This document shows positions 46,030-58,400 of a stretch of 64,000 nt of DNA, piece after piece. The DNA lies in contig BSBK01009266.1 in assembly GCA_027943335.1 (NCBI GenBank), positions 172,935-236,934 on the forward strand. The letters run 5' to 3'. A program made the translations under genes and the position numbers. This DNA is from Chamaecyparis obtusa. Lineage: Eukaryota > Streptophyta > Pinopsida > Cupressales > Cupressaceae. Every line of letters begins with the position of its first letter. The first letter of the stretch is position 1. Below the pieces are notes generated by a model. It ran no database searches, was not told the origin of the DNA, and was given only the letters and a program-made list of their open reading frames with translations.

Positions 46030-46140
46030 GTCTTCATGTGAAGTGAAGGTCTTCAGGTGAAGAAAAATTGCATCTTCACATGAAGACCCTAATGTAGGGT
46101 ACTTCGTGGAAAGGGATGATGATTTCTTCACACGAAGACC
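46030..46140. repeat. Four near-palindromic TCTTCAxxTGAAGA words
   Basis: GTCTTCATGTGAAG (46030), GTCTTCAGGTGAAGA (46049), TCTTCACATGAAGACC (46073) and TTCTTCACACGAAGACC (46124) repeat one near-palindrome in about 110 bp. Role unknown. Confidence 0.75.
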
Positions 46141-46309
46141 CCCTAGGCCGGATTTACTACAAATTTCTAGCGGAGTGGTGTCATTTTCATATTTACTATT
46201 CATGAAGAGTAGTACACCCTAGCATTGGAGAGAACCCTCCGAAGACTTCATGATGACCTACTTTCCTTCTATTCCACCTCTTTCAACCATCATATATTCC
46301 AGGTACACA

Positions 46310-46409
<100 letters not shown>

Positions 46410-46482
46410 CACACACTTTTAGTAAGTTTAGTAAATATTAGTTTTTTTTTTTGTTTTTTTTTTTAAAAGGTGGGATCACCAC

Positions 46483-46646
<164 letters not shown>

Positions 46647-47025
46647 TTGATACAACCTGATTCTAAAGTACGAAGCTTCCAGAGAAAAGAATCAGGGGGA
46701 AAAACTCTGTTCATAACCCCATCATGCAAAATATAAACCAAATTGGTGAGACAATTATGGGCTTAATTCACCATATATAATGTCACCTTACATTACCAAA
46801 ACAAAATTGGTGAGACAATTACGGGTTTAATTCACCATATTTAATGTCACCTTGCAATACCAAAACCTGATTACAGGCTTAATTAACCGTAATTTCAACT
46901 TTTTAAAAAAGATAGTATAATCCCAAATTTATACATAATCAATTGACCATCTTGTCCAGGTAATCCAACTTACTCACTCTGCCAAAATCATCCATACTTA
47001 CAGACATTGTCCAAGATTACACTAG

Positions 47026-47380
47026 CACTAACAATATGGTGGAAGCCATGGCATTACTGGAAGGCTTGACACTTGCTAAGAAAATGTCAATTTCTAATTT
47101 ACACATTGAAGGTGATTCAATGGTTGTTATTAATGCTTGCATCCATAGATCTATTCATAATTGGCAATTGAGGTATATTCTTCAGCAAATCTAGGACCTC
47201 ATTGATTCCTTGGATTCATTTTCTATTTCCCATACTCTTAGAGAAGGTAATAAATTGGCAGATATACTTGCAAATTATGGTTACAGTAAAATTTTCTTGG
47301 ATTCCAGCTCACCATCTGACAGAATTGATAGTATTACATCTATCATGGAGATTGTGCGTAATGAATCTCTATGATAGATG
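47026..47380 (+). pseudogene. LINE-type RNase H fragment
   Basis: TNNMVEAMALLEGLTLAKKM, LHIEGDSMVVINA, then NWQLRYILQQI (TAG), ISHTLREGNKLADILANYG matches the last two thirds of a plant LINE-type (RVT_3) RNase H, with Glu, Asp and Asp of the active site readable. The first Asp strand is absent because the sequence begins exactly at the end of the left inverted arm. It has no ATG of its own and ends in a stop near 47375. Confidence 0.75.
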
Positions 47381-47521
47381 GAAACAATACTCAAAATAGT
47401 ATAAGGTATTTTGTTGTAGCTTGGTATACCAAAGTCTATAAGCTTTTTTGCCTCAAGTACTATTACATATTTCTTGTTAGCATTACTCGGGCACTTCATA
47501 ATTTTTGCTTTAGGGGACTTG

Positions 47522-47567
47522 TTTCTATACCAATTAGTGAAGTGGTGGCCACTAATTGGTATAGAAA
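47522..47567. repeat. Perfect 18-bp inverted repeat
   Basis: TTTCTATACCAATTAGTG (47522-47539) and its exact complement (47550-47567), separated by 10 bases. Confidence 0.9.
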
Positions 47568-47639
47568 TATTGTAATTATCTAAATAATTGCATGGCTGGA
47601 CTTAATATCGTGTTTGCAATATCATTATCATTTATAAAC

Positions 47640-48655
47640 ATGCCATTTCATCAATTATGATATGACTACTTGTCGCATGATCGCATAGGCTATTTTCAAG
47701 CTATGAGATCATGTGACAAACTTGTTGTTCTAACAATCAAAGTTGCAAGGATTACCACTAGTGAGAGGACTGATATGACTGCTTGTCGTATGATTGCATA
47801 GGCCCTTTTCACACTATGAGATCATGCAACAAACAGCTAGATGATATGCTAGTAAGGATCATCGATCAGTATTTAAACTGCCAGCTTTGTAGAAATTGTG
47901 AGCGCCTGAGATTGAACATGAACATCTCACTACATCAAATCCCTTCTCTGTCTCCATTTTGTGAGAAGCCAACCTAGACATGACCTCAGTAGTAGTCTCC
48001 TGGTCGAATCCCACCACCAGTTCCTCTGTACTTGCATTTCCATCCATCAGGGCTTTCATTGCCGCATGATTGCATGACACTTTTCTTACTCTTGCGATCA
48101 TGCGACCGATCTATTTTGGCAAGTCCGTACATCTTCCAAGAGGTTGTATTTCCCTGGTCAATTATAGTGTCTGCACTGTTGGCATACTTGGGTCCCAACA
48201 AAGCACATTTTGTTTACTCTCCTCTGCCTTTTCTTTGACTTCTCTCACCTACTTGGGCTTCATGGTCACATGATCGCATGGATTTTTTCTAACTCTTCCG
48301 ATCATGTGACCACTCTAAATGAATAATATTTAATAATTTAATCTCCACCTGACCGGGCCTTCATTGTCGCATGATTCCATGGCATTTTTCTATCTCTTGT
48401 GATCATGCAACCGCTCTATTTTATCAAGTCCGCACATCTTCCAAGAGGTTGTATTTCCCTGGTTAATTACACTTTCTGTACTGTTGACGTACGTGGGTCC
48501 CAAAAGAGCACATTTTATTTAGTCTCCTCTATCTTTTCATTGACTTTTCTCACCTACCTGGGCTTCATTGTCGCATGATTGCATGGAACTTTTCTAACTC
48601 TTGCGATCATGCGATCGCTCCAACATGGTCAATTGATTGTTGCCAGTGAGAGGAC
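47640..48655 (-). repeat. Sequence related to element B LTR, partly in tandem
   Basis: Read on the minus strand it matches the B LTR segment around 7750-8030: the stem-loop module CATGATCGCAAGAG...GCGATCATGCGAC, then AATGAAGCCC, GGAGACTAAA, GTGCTC and GGGACCCACGTACG in the same order. The 48050-48350 part is repeated at 48353-48635 (spacing about 305 bp). Diverged clearly from B, so an older relative. Short frames at 47783-48273 lie in this repeat. Confidence 0.8.
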
Positions 48656-49091
48656 TGATATGATTGCTTGACATTTGATTGCGATAAACTATTTAATTCT
48701 CACGAATAACATTTCAATGGCCAGTGTAATCTTGGACAATGTCTGTAAGTATGGATGATTTTGGCAGAGTGAGTAAGTTGGATTACCTGGACAAGATGGT
48801 CAATTGATTATGTATAAATCTAGGATTATACTCTCTTTTGTAAAAAGTTGAAATTACGGTGAATTAAGCCCATAATCAGGTTTTGGTATTGCAAGGTGAC
48901 ATTACATATGGTGAATTAAGCCCCTAATTGTCTCACCAATTTTGTTTTCATAATGTAAGGTGACATTATATATGGTGAATTAAGCCCATAATTGTCTCAC
49001 CAATTTGGTTTATATTTTGCATAATGGGGTTATCAACAGAGTTTTTCCCCCTGATTCTTTTCTCTAGGAGCTCTGTACTTTAGAATCAGGT

Positions 49092-49298
<207 letters not shown>

Positions 49299-49363
49299 TA
49301 AGTGGTGATCCCACCTTTTTTATAAAAAAAAGTAAAAAAGTTTAGTAAGTTTAGTAAATATTA

Positions 49364-49827
49364 CACCTCATTAGGGTGAAAAGACACACCCTTATTACAA
49401 ATTGTTTTGAAAAAATGATAAACTAACTAAAAAATAACTACCTAACTTTTGGATTTGGGCTTGGTTCAAAAACCAAAACACCTCATGGAAAACTAAGATT
49501 TTTTTTAGAGATAGGAAATTTGATTTCCTAAACTGGGTCTTTTTTACATTATTAAAATTAGACCATCCTCTACCTCTGTCACCATAATCTTTGCAGCAGG
49601 TCGAAATTCCAGCATTTTCTGAAGGCTTTGATCATAGAATTTTGATTGTTCATGTCATAGAGCTTCCTTCCATAATATCTCAAATTTTTAATAGAAAATT
49701 AATGTAATATTTTATCCCATTTCATGTACTCCATCATTAATTATTGGGTATGGAGTTTAAGAGGCCATTTTTTAGGGTTTTATCACTATATAGGACTCCA
49801 AATTTTGCCCAAAATTTAGAGCTCCAA
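49364..49827. other. Intergenic stretch without recognised content
   Basis: AT-rich, no domain, repeat or RNA gene recognised. Confidence 0.5.
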
Positions 49828-52800
49828 CAGGACCCATTACCATTCTAAGACTCTTATCTAGATCCCTTAGGACCCCTTAGGACCTCTTATGTTACCTATG
49901 ACCCCTTAAGACACTCTAGGACCCATATTTATACCTTAGGACCTCTTATGTTACCCACGACCCCTCAAGACACTCTAGGACCCTTATCTATACCTTAGGA
50001 CCTCTTATCTTACCCACGGCCCCTTAAGACACTCTAGGACCCTTATCTATACCTTATGACCTCTTATGTTACCCATGACCCCTTAAGAAACTATTGGATC
50101 TCTTATTGCACCTACGACCCATTAATATTCTCTGACTCTTATCTGGATCCCTTATGAACCCTTAGGACCTCTTATGTTATCTACGACCCCTTAAGACATT
50201 CTAGGACCCTTATCTATACCTTAGGACCTCTTATATTATCCATGAACACTTAAGACACTCTATGACTCTTATCTATACCTTAGTACCTTGTATGTTACCC
50301 ATGACCCCTTAAGACACTGTAGGGACCCTTATCTATACCTTATGATCTCTTATGTTACCCACAACCCCTTGAGACACTATAGGACCCTTATCTATAGCTT
50401 ATGACATCTTATGTTACCTAGGACCCCTTGAGATAATCTAGGACCACTTATGTTACCCATGACCCCTTTAGACACTCTAGGAACCTTATCTATAGCTTAT
50501 GACCTCTTATGTTACCCATGACCTCTTAAGAAACTCTAGGAATCTTATTTATAACTTAGGACCTATTATGTTACGCATGACACCTTAAGACACTCTAGGA
50601 CCTTATCTATAGCTTATGACATCTTATGTTACCCACAACCCCTTAAGAAACTCTAGGACCACTTATGTTACCCATGACCCCTTATGAAACTCTAGGACCA
50701 CTTATTGGACCTTTCACCCATTAACATTCTAAGAATCTTATTTGGATCCCTTAGGACCCCTTAGGACCTCTTATGCTACAAATGACCCCTTAACAAACTC
50801 CAGGACCCTTATCTATACCTTAGGACCTCTTATGTTACCCATGACCCCTTAAGACTAGGAATCTGATCTATATCTTAGGACCTCTTATGTTACCCATGAC
50901 CCCTTAAAATACTCTAGGACCCTTATACATACCCTATGACCTCTTATGTTGCCCACGACCACTTAAGACACTCTAGGAAGACTTATTGTATCTACAATCC
51001 ATTAACATTATAGGAATCTTATCGGGAACCCTTAGGACCCCTTAGGACCTTTTATGTTATCTACGACCCCTACAGACACTCTAGGAACCTTATCTATAGC
51101 TTAGGACATCTTATGTTCCCTAAAAGCCCTTAAGACACTCTATGACTCTTATCAATACCTTAGGACCTCGTATGTTAGGAATGACCCCTTAAGACACTCT
51201 AGGACCCTTATCTATACCTTATGACCTCTTATGTTACCCACAACCCCTTAAGACACTCTAGGACCCTTATCTATAGCTTATGACATATTATATTACCCAC
51301 GACCCCTCAAGACACTCTAGGACCACTTATGTTACCCACGACCCCTTAAGATACTCTAGGACCCTTATATATAGCTTATGACCTCTTATGTTATCCACTA
51401 GGCCTTCAGACACTCTAGAACCACTTATTGCACCTACAACCCAATAACATTCTAAGTTCTTTATATGGATCCCTCAGGACCCATAGGACCTCTTATGTTA
51501 CCTACAATGTCTTAAGAAACTCTAGGACCCTTATGTATACCTTAGGACCTCTTATGTTACCCACGACCCCTTAAGACACTCTAGGACCCTTATCTATACC
51601 TTAGGATCACTTATGTTACCCAAGACCTCTTAAGACACTCTAGGACCCTTATCTATAGCTTAGGACCTCTTATGCTACCTAGGACCCCTTAACACACTCT
51701 ATGACTCTTATCAATACCTTAGGACCTCTTATATTATCCACGACCCCTTAAAGCACTGTTGGACCCTTATCTATACCTTATGACCTCTTATGTTACCCAT
51801 GACCCCTTAAGACACTCTAGGACCCTTATTTATAGCTTTTGACATATTATGTTACCCACGACCCCTTAAGACACTATAGGACCACTTATGTTACCCATGA
51901 CCTCTTAAGACACTCTAGGACCCTTATATTACCCACTACCCCTTAAGACACTCTAGAACCACTTATTGCACCTATGACCCATTAACATTATAAGTTTCTT
52001 ATCTGGATCCCTTAGGACCCCTAGGACCTCTTATGTTACCTACGACCCCTTAAGAAACTCTAGGACCCTTATCTATAACTTAGGACCTCTTATGTTTCCC
52101 TTGACCCCTACAAACACTCTAGGAACCTTATCGATAGCTTAGGACCTCTTATCTTACCTACAAGCCCTTAAGACACTCTATGACTCTTATCAATACCTTA
52201 GGACCTCATATGTTAGGAACGACCCCTTAAGACACTCTAGGACCCTTATCTATACCTTATGACCTCTTATGTTACCCACGACCCCTTAAGACACTCTAGG
52301 ACCCTTATCTATAGCTTATGACATATTATGTTACCCACGACCCCTCAAGACACTCTAGGACCACTTATGTTACCCATGACCCCTTAAGATACTCTAGGAC
52401 CCTTATATATAGCTTATGGCCTCTTATGTTATCCACTAGGCCTTAAGACACTCTAGAACCACTTATTGCACCTACGACCCAATAACATTCTAAGTTTCTT
52501 ATATGGATCCCTCAGGACCCATAGGACCTCTTATGTTACCTACAATGTCTTAAGAAACTCTAGGACCCTTATGTATACCTTAGGACCTCTTATGTTACCC
52601 ACGACCCCTTAAGACACTCTAGGACCCTTATCTATACCTTAGGACCACTTATGTTACCCAGGACCCCTTAAGACGCTCTAGGACCCTTATCTATAGCTTA
52701 GGACCTCTTATGCTACCTAGGACCCCTTAACACACTCTATGACTCTTATCAATACCTTAGGACCTCTTATATTAGCCATGACCCCTTAAGACACTGTTGG

Positions 52801-54740
52801 ACCCTTATCTATACCTTATGATCTCTTATGTTACCCATGACCCCTTAAGACACTCTAGGACCCTTATTTATAGCTTTTGACATATTATGTTACCCATGAC
52901 CCCTTAAAACACTATAGGACCGCTTATGTTACCCATGACCTCTTAAGACACTCTAGGACCCTTATATTACCCACTACCCCTTAAGACACTCTAGAACCAC
53001 TTATTGCACCTACGACCCATTAACATTCTAAGTTTCTTATCTGGATCCCTTAGGACCCCTAGGATGTCTTATGTTACCTACCACCCCTTAATAAATTCTA
53101 GGACCCTTATCTATAACTTAGGACCTCTTATGTTGCCCTTGACCCCTACAGACACTCTAGGAGCCTTATCTATAGCTTAGGACCTCTTATGTTACCTACA
53201 AGCCCTTAAGACACTCTATGACTCTTATCAATACCTTAGGACCTCGTATGTTAGGAATGACCCCTTAAGACACTCTAGGACCGTTATCTATACCTTATGA
53301 CCTCTTATGTTACCCACGACCCCTTAAGACACTCTAGGACCCTTATCTATAGCTTATGACATATTATGTTACCCACGACCCCTCAAGACACTTTAGGACC
53401 ACTTATGTTACCCATGACCCCTTAAGATACTCTAGGACCCTTATATATAGCTTATGACCTCTTATGTTATCCACTAGGCCTTGAGACACTCTAGAACCAC
53501 TTATTGCACCTATGACCCAATAACATTCTAAGTTTCTTATATGGATCCCTTAGGACCCATAGGAGCTCTTATGTTACCTACAATGTCTTAAGAAACTCTA
53601 GGACTCTTATGTATACATTAGGAACTCTTATGTTACCCACGACCCCTTAAGACACTCTAGGACCCTTATCTATACCTTAGGACCACTTATGTTACCCATG
53701 ACCCCTTAAGACACTCTAGGACCCTTATCTATAGCTTAGGACCTCTTATGCTACCTAGGACCCCTTAACACACTCTATGACTCTTATCAATACCTTAGGA
53801 CCTCTTATATTAGCCACGACCCCTTAAGACACTGTTGGACCCTTATCTATACCTTATGACCTCTTATGTTACCCATGACCCCTTAAGACACTCTAGGACC
53901 CTTATTTATAGCTTTTGACATATTATGTTACCCACGACCCCTTAAGACACTATAGGACCGCTTATGTTACCCACGACCTCTTAAGACACTCTAGGACCCT
54001 TATATTACCCACTACCCCTTAAGACACTCTAGAACCACTTATTGCACCTACGATCGATTAACATTCTAAGTTACTTATCTGGATCTCTCAGTACCCATAG
54101 GACCTCTTATGTTACCTATGACCCCTTAAGAAACTCTAGGACCCTTATCTATACCTTAGGACCTCTTATGTTGCCCTTGACCCCTTAAGACACTCTAGGA
54201 ACCTTATCTATACCTTAGGACCACTTGTGTTACCCACAACCCTTAAGACACTCTAGGACCCCTTATCTATACCTTATGAACTCTTATGTTACCCATGACC
54301 CCTTAAGACACTCTAGGACCCTTATCTATAGCTTATGACATCTTATGTTACCCATGACCCTTTAAGGCTCTCTAGGACCACTTATGTTACCCATGACTAC
54401 TTAAGACACTCTAGGACCCTTATTTATATCTTATGACCTCTTATGTTACCCACGAGCCCTTAAGACAGTCTAGAACCACTTATTGCACCTATGACCCATT
54501 AACATTCTAAGACTCTTATCTAGATCCTTTAGGACCCCTTAGGACCTCTTATATTATGTACGACGCCTTAAGACACTCTAGGACCCTTATCTATACCTTA
54601 GGACCTCTTATGTTACCCACAAACCCTTAAGACACTCTAGGACTCTTACCTATACCTTATGAACTCTTATGCTACCCACGACTCCTTAAGATAGTCTAGG
54701 ACCCTTATCTATAGGTTATGACACATTATGTTACCCATGA
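49828..54740. repeat. Satellite array, ~59-bp monomer, with 1038-bp higher-order repeat
   Basis: Tandem variants of a roughly 59-bp unit: CCCCTTAAGACACTCTAGGA, CCCTTATCTATACCTTAGGA, CCTCTTATGTTACCCATGA. Between about 51060 and 54175 a block of 1038 bp occurs three times: markers CCTACAATGT (51501, 52539, 53577), TATGTTAGGA (51171, 52209, 53247) and TTGCCCTTGA (53133, 54171) are each exactly 1038 bp apart. Outside that block monomers are less regular. No coding potential. Confidence 0.95.
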
Positions 54741-55595
54741 CCCCTTAAGACACTCTAGGACCACTTACTTGACCTAATATGACCTATTAATACCAATTAG
54801 TACATCCTAGGACCCTGAAGACCTAATAAGACCACTTATGTGACCTATGACCCCTTAAGACACCACATGACTCTTATCTATACCTTAGTACCTCTTATAT
54901 TACCCATGACTCCTTAAGACACTCTGGGACCCTTATCTATACCTGATGACTGCTTATGTTACTAACGACCCCTTAAGACAATCTAGGACCACTTATTGCA
55001 CATACGAACAATTAACATTCTAGGACTCTTATCTGGATCCCTTAGGACCCCTTAGGACCTCTTATATTATCTATGACCCCTTAAGACACTCTAGGTCCCT
55101 TATCTACACCTTAGGACCTCTTATGTTACCCAGGATCGCTTAAGACACTCTAGGATCCTTATCTATACCGTATGACCTCTTATGTTATCCACATCGCATT
55201 AAGACACTCTAGGACCCTTATCTATACCTTATAACCTCTTATGTTACCCACAACCTCTTAAGACACTCTAGGACCGCTACTTGACCTAATGTGAACTATT
55301 AATGCCAATTAGTACATCCTAGGACCCTTAAGACCTAAGAAGATGACTTATGTGATGTAATATGACCTATTAATAACAATTAGTACATCTTTGGACCCTT
55401 AAGACCTAAATAAGACCACTTATGTGACGTAAGAGGACCTATTAATACCAATTAGTAAATCATATGACCCTTAAGACCTAATAAGACCACTTATGTGATG
55501 TAATAGGACCTATTAATACTAATTAGTACATCAAGGACCCTTAAGACCTAATAAGACCACTTACATGACCTAATAGGACCTATAATTTTATATAT
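54740..55595. repeat. Second satellite subfamily at the array edge (~70-bp units)
   Basis: Units with ACCTATTAATACCAATTAGT, ACATCCTAGGACCCTTAAGA and CCTAATAAGACCACTTATGT replace the 59-bp form, mixed with it between 54840 and 55260 and alone from 55290 to 55590. Confidence 0.85.
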
Positions 55596-55754
55596 TTAGA
55601 TATTTGTTTCCATGTTACATGCACTTATAACATGTAATCAAGTACTTAATTATTAAAACTTAGCTTTCACATGTTATGTATCTAGATGGTTGCTTAGGAT
55701 ACACCTTAGACTCCTAATATGCAGACCATTTTTCATATTGCTGACACAGAGATG

Positions 55755-56790
55755 GCTTGACTTAGAGAGTCCACCCATACGTCTTCAACAGATGGTATAT
55801 ATAGAGATACTTGTGCTACAATATTGAATAGTTTGGAGGCTATGACTGCTAGATTAAGGTCTTACTCCTCCTTCATGCCTCAGGTAGTTGAGACCATTTT
55901 TTGAAAGCTGAGGGCTGAGGTCTTGGGTGATGTTTCCAAGGAGATGGTTTAGAGCCTTGTCCTTAAGGAAATTATCAAATGAGAGGTTTTCCCACATTAT
56001 GGTGGGAAGGCCATTGTGAGGGCATATCAGGTCACACGGTGTGTGATTCCTTATATCACATGTATGATATACCCTTGGTTTCTTGCAGCACATGGTCATT
56101 ATCCAAATAACAACTAGATTCCATTATATTTTACACAACAGTTGTATGATGAGTTTTGTTTGGGACTCAGGGTCAACTATTTACATCTTCCAGCATGTTA
56201 CATGGTCAGGGGCATGGTAGGGTTGTAGATCATGATCAATATGATAGGGCTAATGGAGTTATATAGCCTCATAGATAGCTAGTTGGGAATAGGACTCTTG
56301 TAGTGGCATTGGAGATGGCTGCTATTGCAGATAGAGTCATCATTGCTTCTTAGAGGGGAGTAGTTGATAGTATAGGACATATTTCTTCTGCATCCACATC
56401 CATCATTTTAGATTTAGTGGGCCAATACATTTTGGCTAGAATGAGTAGAGCCAAATCATCTTCTGAGGCTTCATCTAGTACTGCTACATGTGTGACTAAT
56501 GAGCAATATAGAGCTGTAGGTCTTCATGTACCTGGAGAGATATAAGCACTGTTGTGTCATCATAGTCATTTAGATATGACCCTTTACTTTTTGGAGGATC
56601 TCCTGCAGGCCTATTCTCATATTGTTGACACACACACATGATCTCAATACATTCAATCAAGGATTTCATTAGACTTGCACAGGTTCCTATACTTCCACTG
56701 ACATAGGATGCACCATGTACTAGGCAGGTACAACATAGTGTAGAGTGCTCTGCACCCACAAATCACTCTACAGCTACAGAGCTAGGTATA
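55755..56790 (+). pseudogene. Decayed coding sequence, product not recognised
   Basis: Two consecutive reading phases with protein-like composition. The first (about 55755-56230) includes ILNSLEAMTARLRSYSS, FPHYGGKAIVRAYQVTRCVI and QQLYDEFCLGLRVNYLHLPA with scattered stops (several TAG). The second (about 56215-56640) includes ALEMAAIADRVIIAS, SSASTSIILDLVGQYILARM and LDMTLYFLEDLLQAYSHI. I cannot place it in a family. It may be a retroelement frame or a captured gene. It is cut off by element E at 56805. Confidence 0.45.
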
Positions 56791-56804
56791 CAAGTTGGAG
56801 ATTT

Positions 56805-58364
56805 TGTTGTACCCCTCCATAGTTTGCTTTTCTATTGTCTTGCCAAACTCTTTTAGGTCACTTGTATGTGTGCTTCATTATTTCAGTATTATTTTGATTA
56901 TTGGATATATGTCTCTTCATGATGAATCTTTAATAAATGGATGTTTATGATGTTTATATTGATTCAGCTATATGTTGTTATTTATGATGATGTTATACTT
57001 GTTTTGAAATATTATTTATAATGATGGTTATACTTACCCCTTACTTGCATGTCACTTGCTTCCGATCCCCGCCATTGTCTATTATATCTTTATATATGCA
57101 CATGCTTGTCTCTTATGCGGGTTCATAGGTACCGGGGCATCGACTTCCCTGAATTGTCAGGATGAGCGTGCCCTATCGCTAATCTCAATGGTACAAGAGG
57201 GGAGATAATATTCAGTTCCAAATCCTAACCTAAGCCAAATATTGTCCTGCTGTAGGGGACAAGATTCTGTGTTTCCACCCTACTAAACTCGTCGAATTGG
57301 CAAGAGTTTACACCTAAGTCCTGATTTTGAATGTCAGTCTTCAGGTCTTTTGGATTCTTTGATTGTGGTGTTTGACATGATTTCTATTTTTAGATCATTC
57401 TATTTTTTTAGCTGTGGCATATTATTTAAATGGTAATTAAATAAATATATTTATTTAGTTTAATTATTATTTTAATATATAGTTGATGCATTAATTAATT
57501 GGAAATTAATTATATGCTTATTTGAGTGTGGTTGAATTATTTTAATTAATGTGAATTAATTAAATAGCCTCACTTTTGAAATATTTAATCATGAAATTTT
57601 AACCTTTATTTAATTAAAATGTATTTATTAAATTAAAATTTATTTTGGCATGTGTTTATTATGTTAACTAAATGTTTTAATTATTATTTAATTGAAATGC
57701 ATTATGTTGCAACATTCATAATTGCATGAAATTGAATTAATAATTCAAGTTGATGTTTGGTTATGTGCTTTCAACAAAAGTCAAAGTGAAGAGGAGACTT
57801 CAGTTCAATTGAGACTGAACTATGAACTAAAGTTCATCTTCATGCAAAGCCCTTTTGATGTTGAGTTTATATTTTTGCATGAGAAAGGAAGTTTCTTTTA
57901 ATATTAAGGGGTTTTGGCCATTATTGGGGAGATAGGTTTTGGAGAAGAAATTTTGGAGACAGTTTTGTGACAGAAATTGGGAGACAATTTTGGAGACAGA
58001 GTTCTTCGAAAAGCTCAAATTTTGTCTTCTTCTTCTAGTCATCATTGAATCTGTATAATCTGAATTAAGGTAGGTTTTGAATTTATTACTGTTAATCTTT
58101 CTTGAAACTCCTGTAGGATATTGTAGAAAGTGTCTTCTTCATGCTTGATGGTTTTGATTGTTTGAGAAGGAATGTTAAAATTAGTGGATGTTAGGAAAAG
58201 GTTGCATGCAATCCATTGTGAGATTCGAATCTCTCTATCTATTATTAAGATCTCAAGTTTGTAATTAGTTGTGGATCAATTGAAAAACCCAAGTGGTTTA
58301 GAGTTTTGATCTCATTGTATAATCATGATAATGGTATTTCTTTTGTATTGATGGCTTTTATTTT

Positions 58365-58400
<36 letters not shown>

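Noticed and set aside
49828..55595. CRISPR-like array
   Set aside because: No constant repeat and unique spacer pattern; it is a satellite in plant-type DNA.
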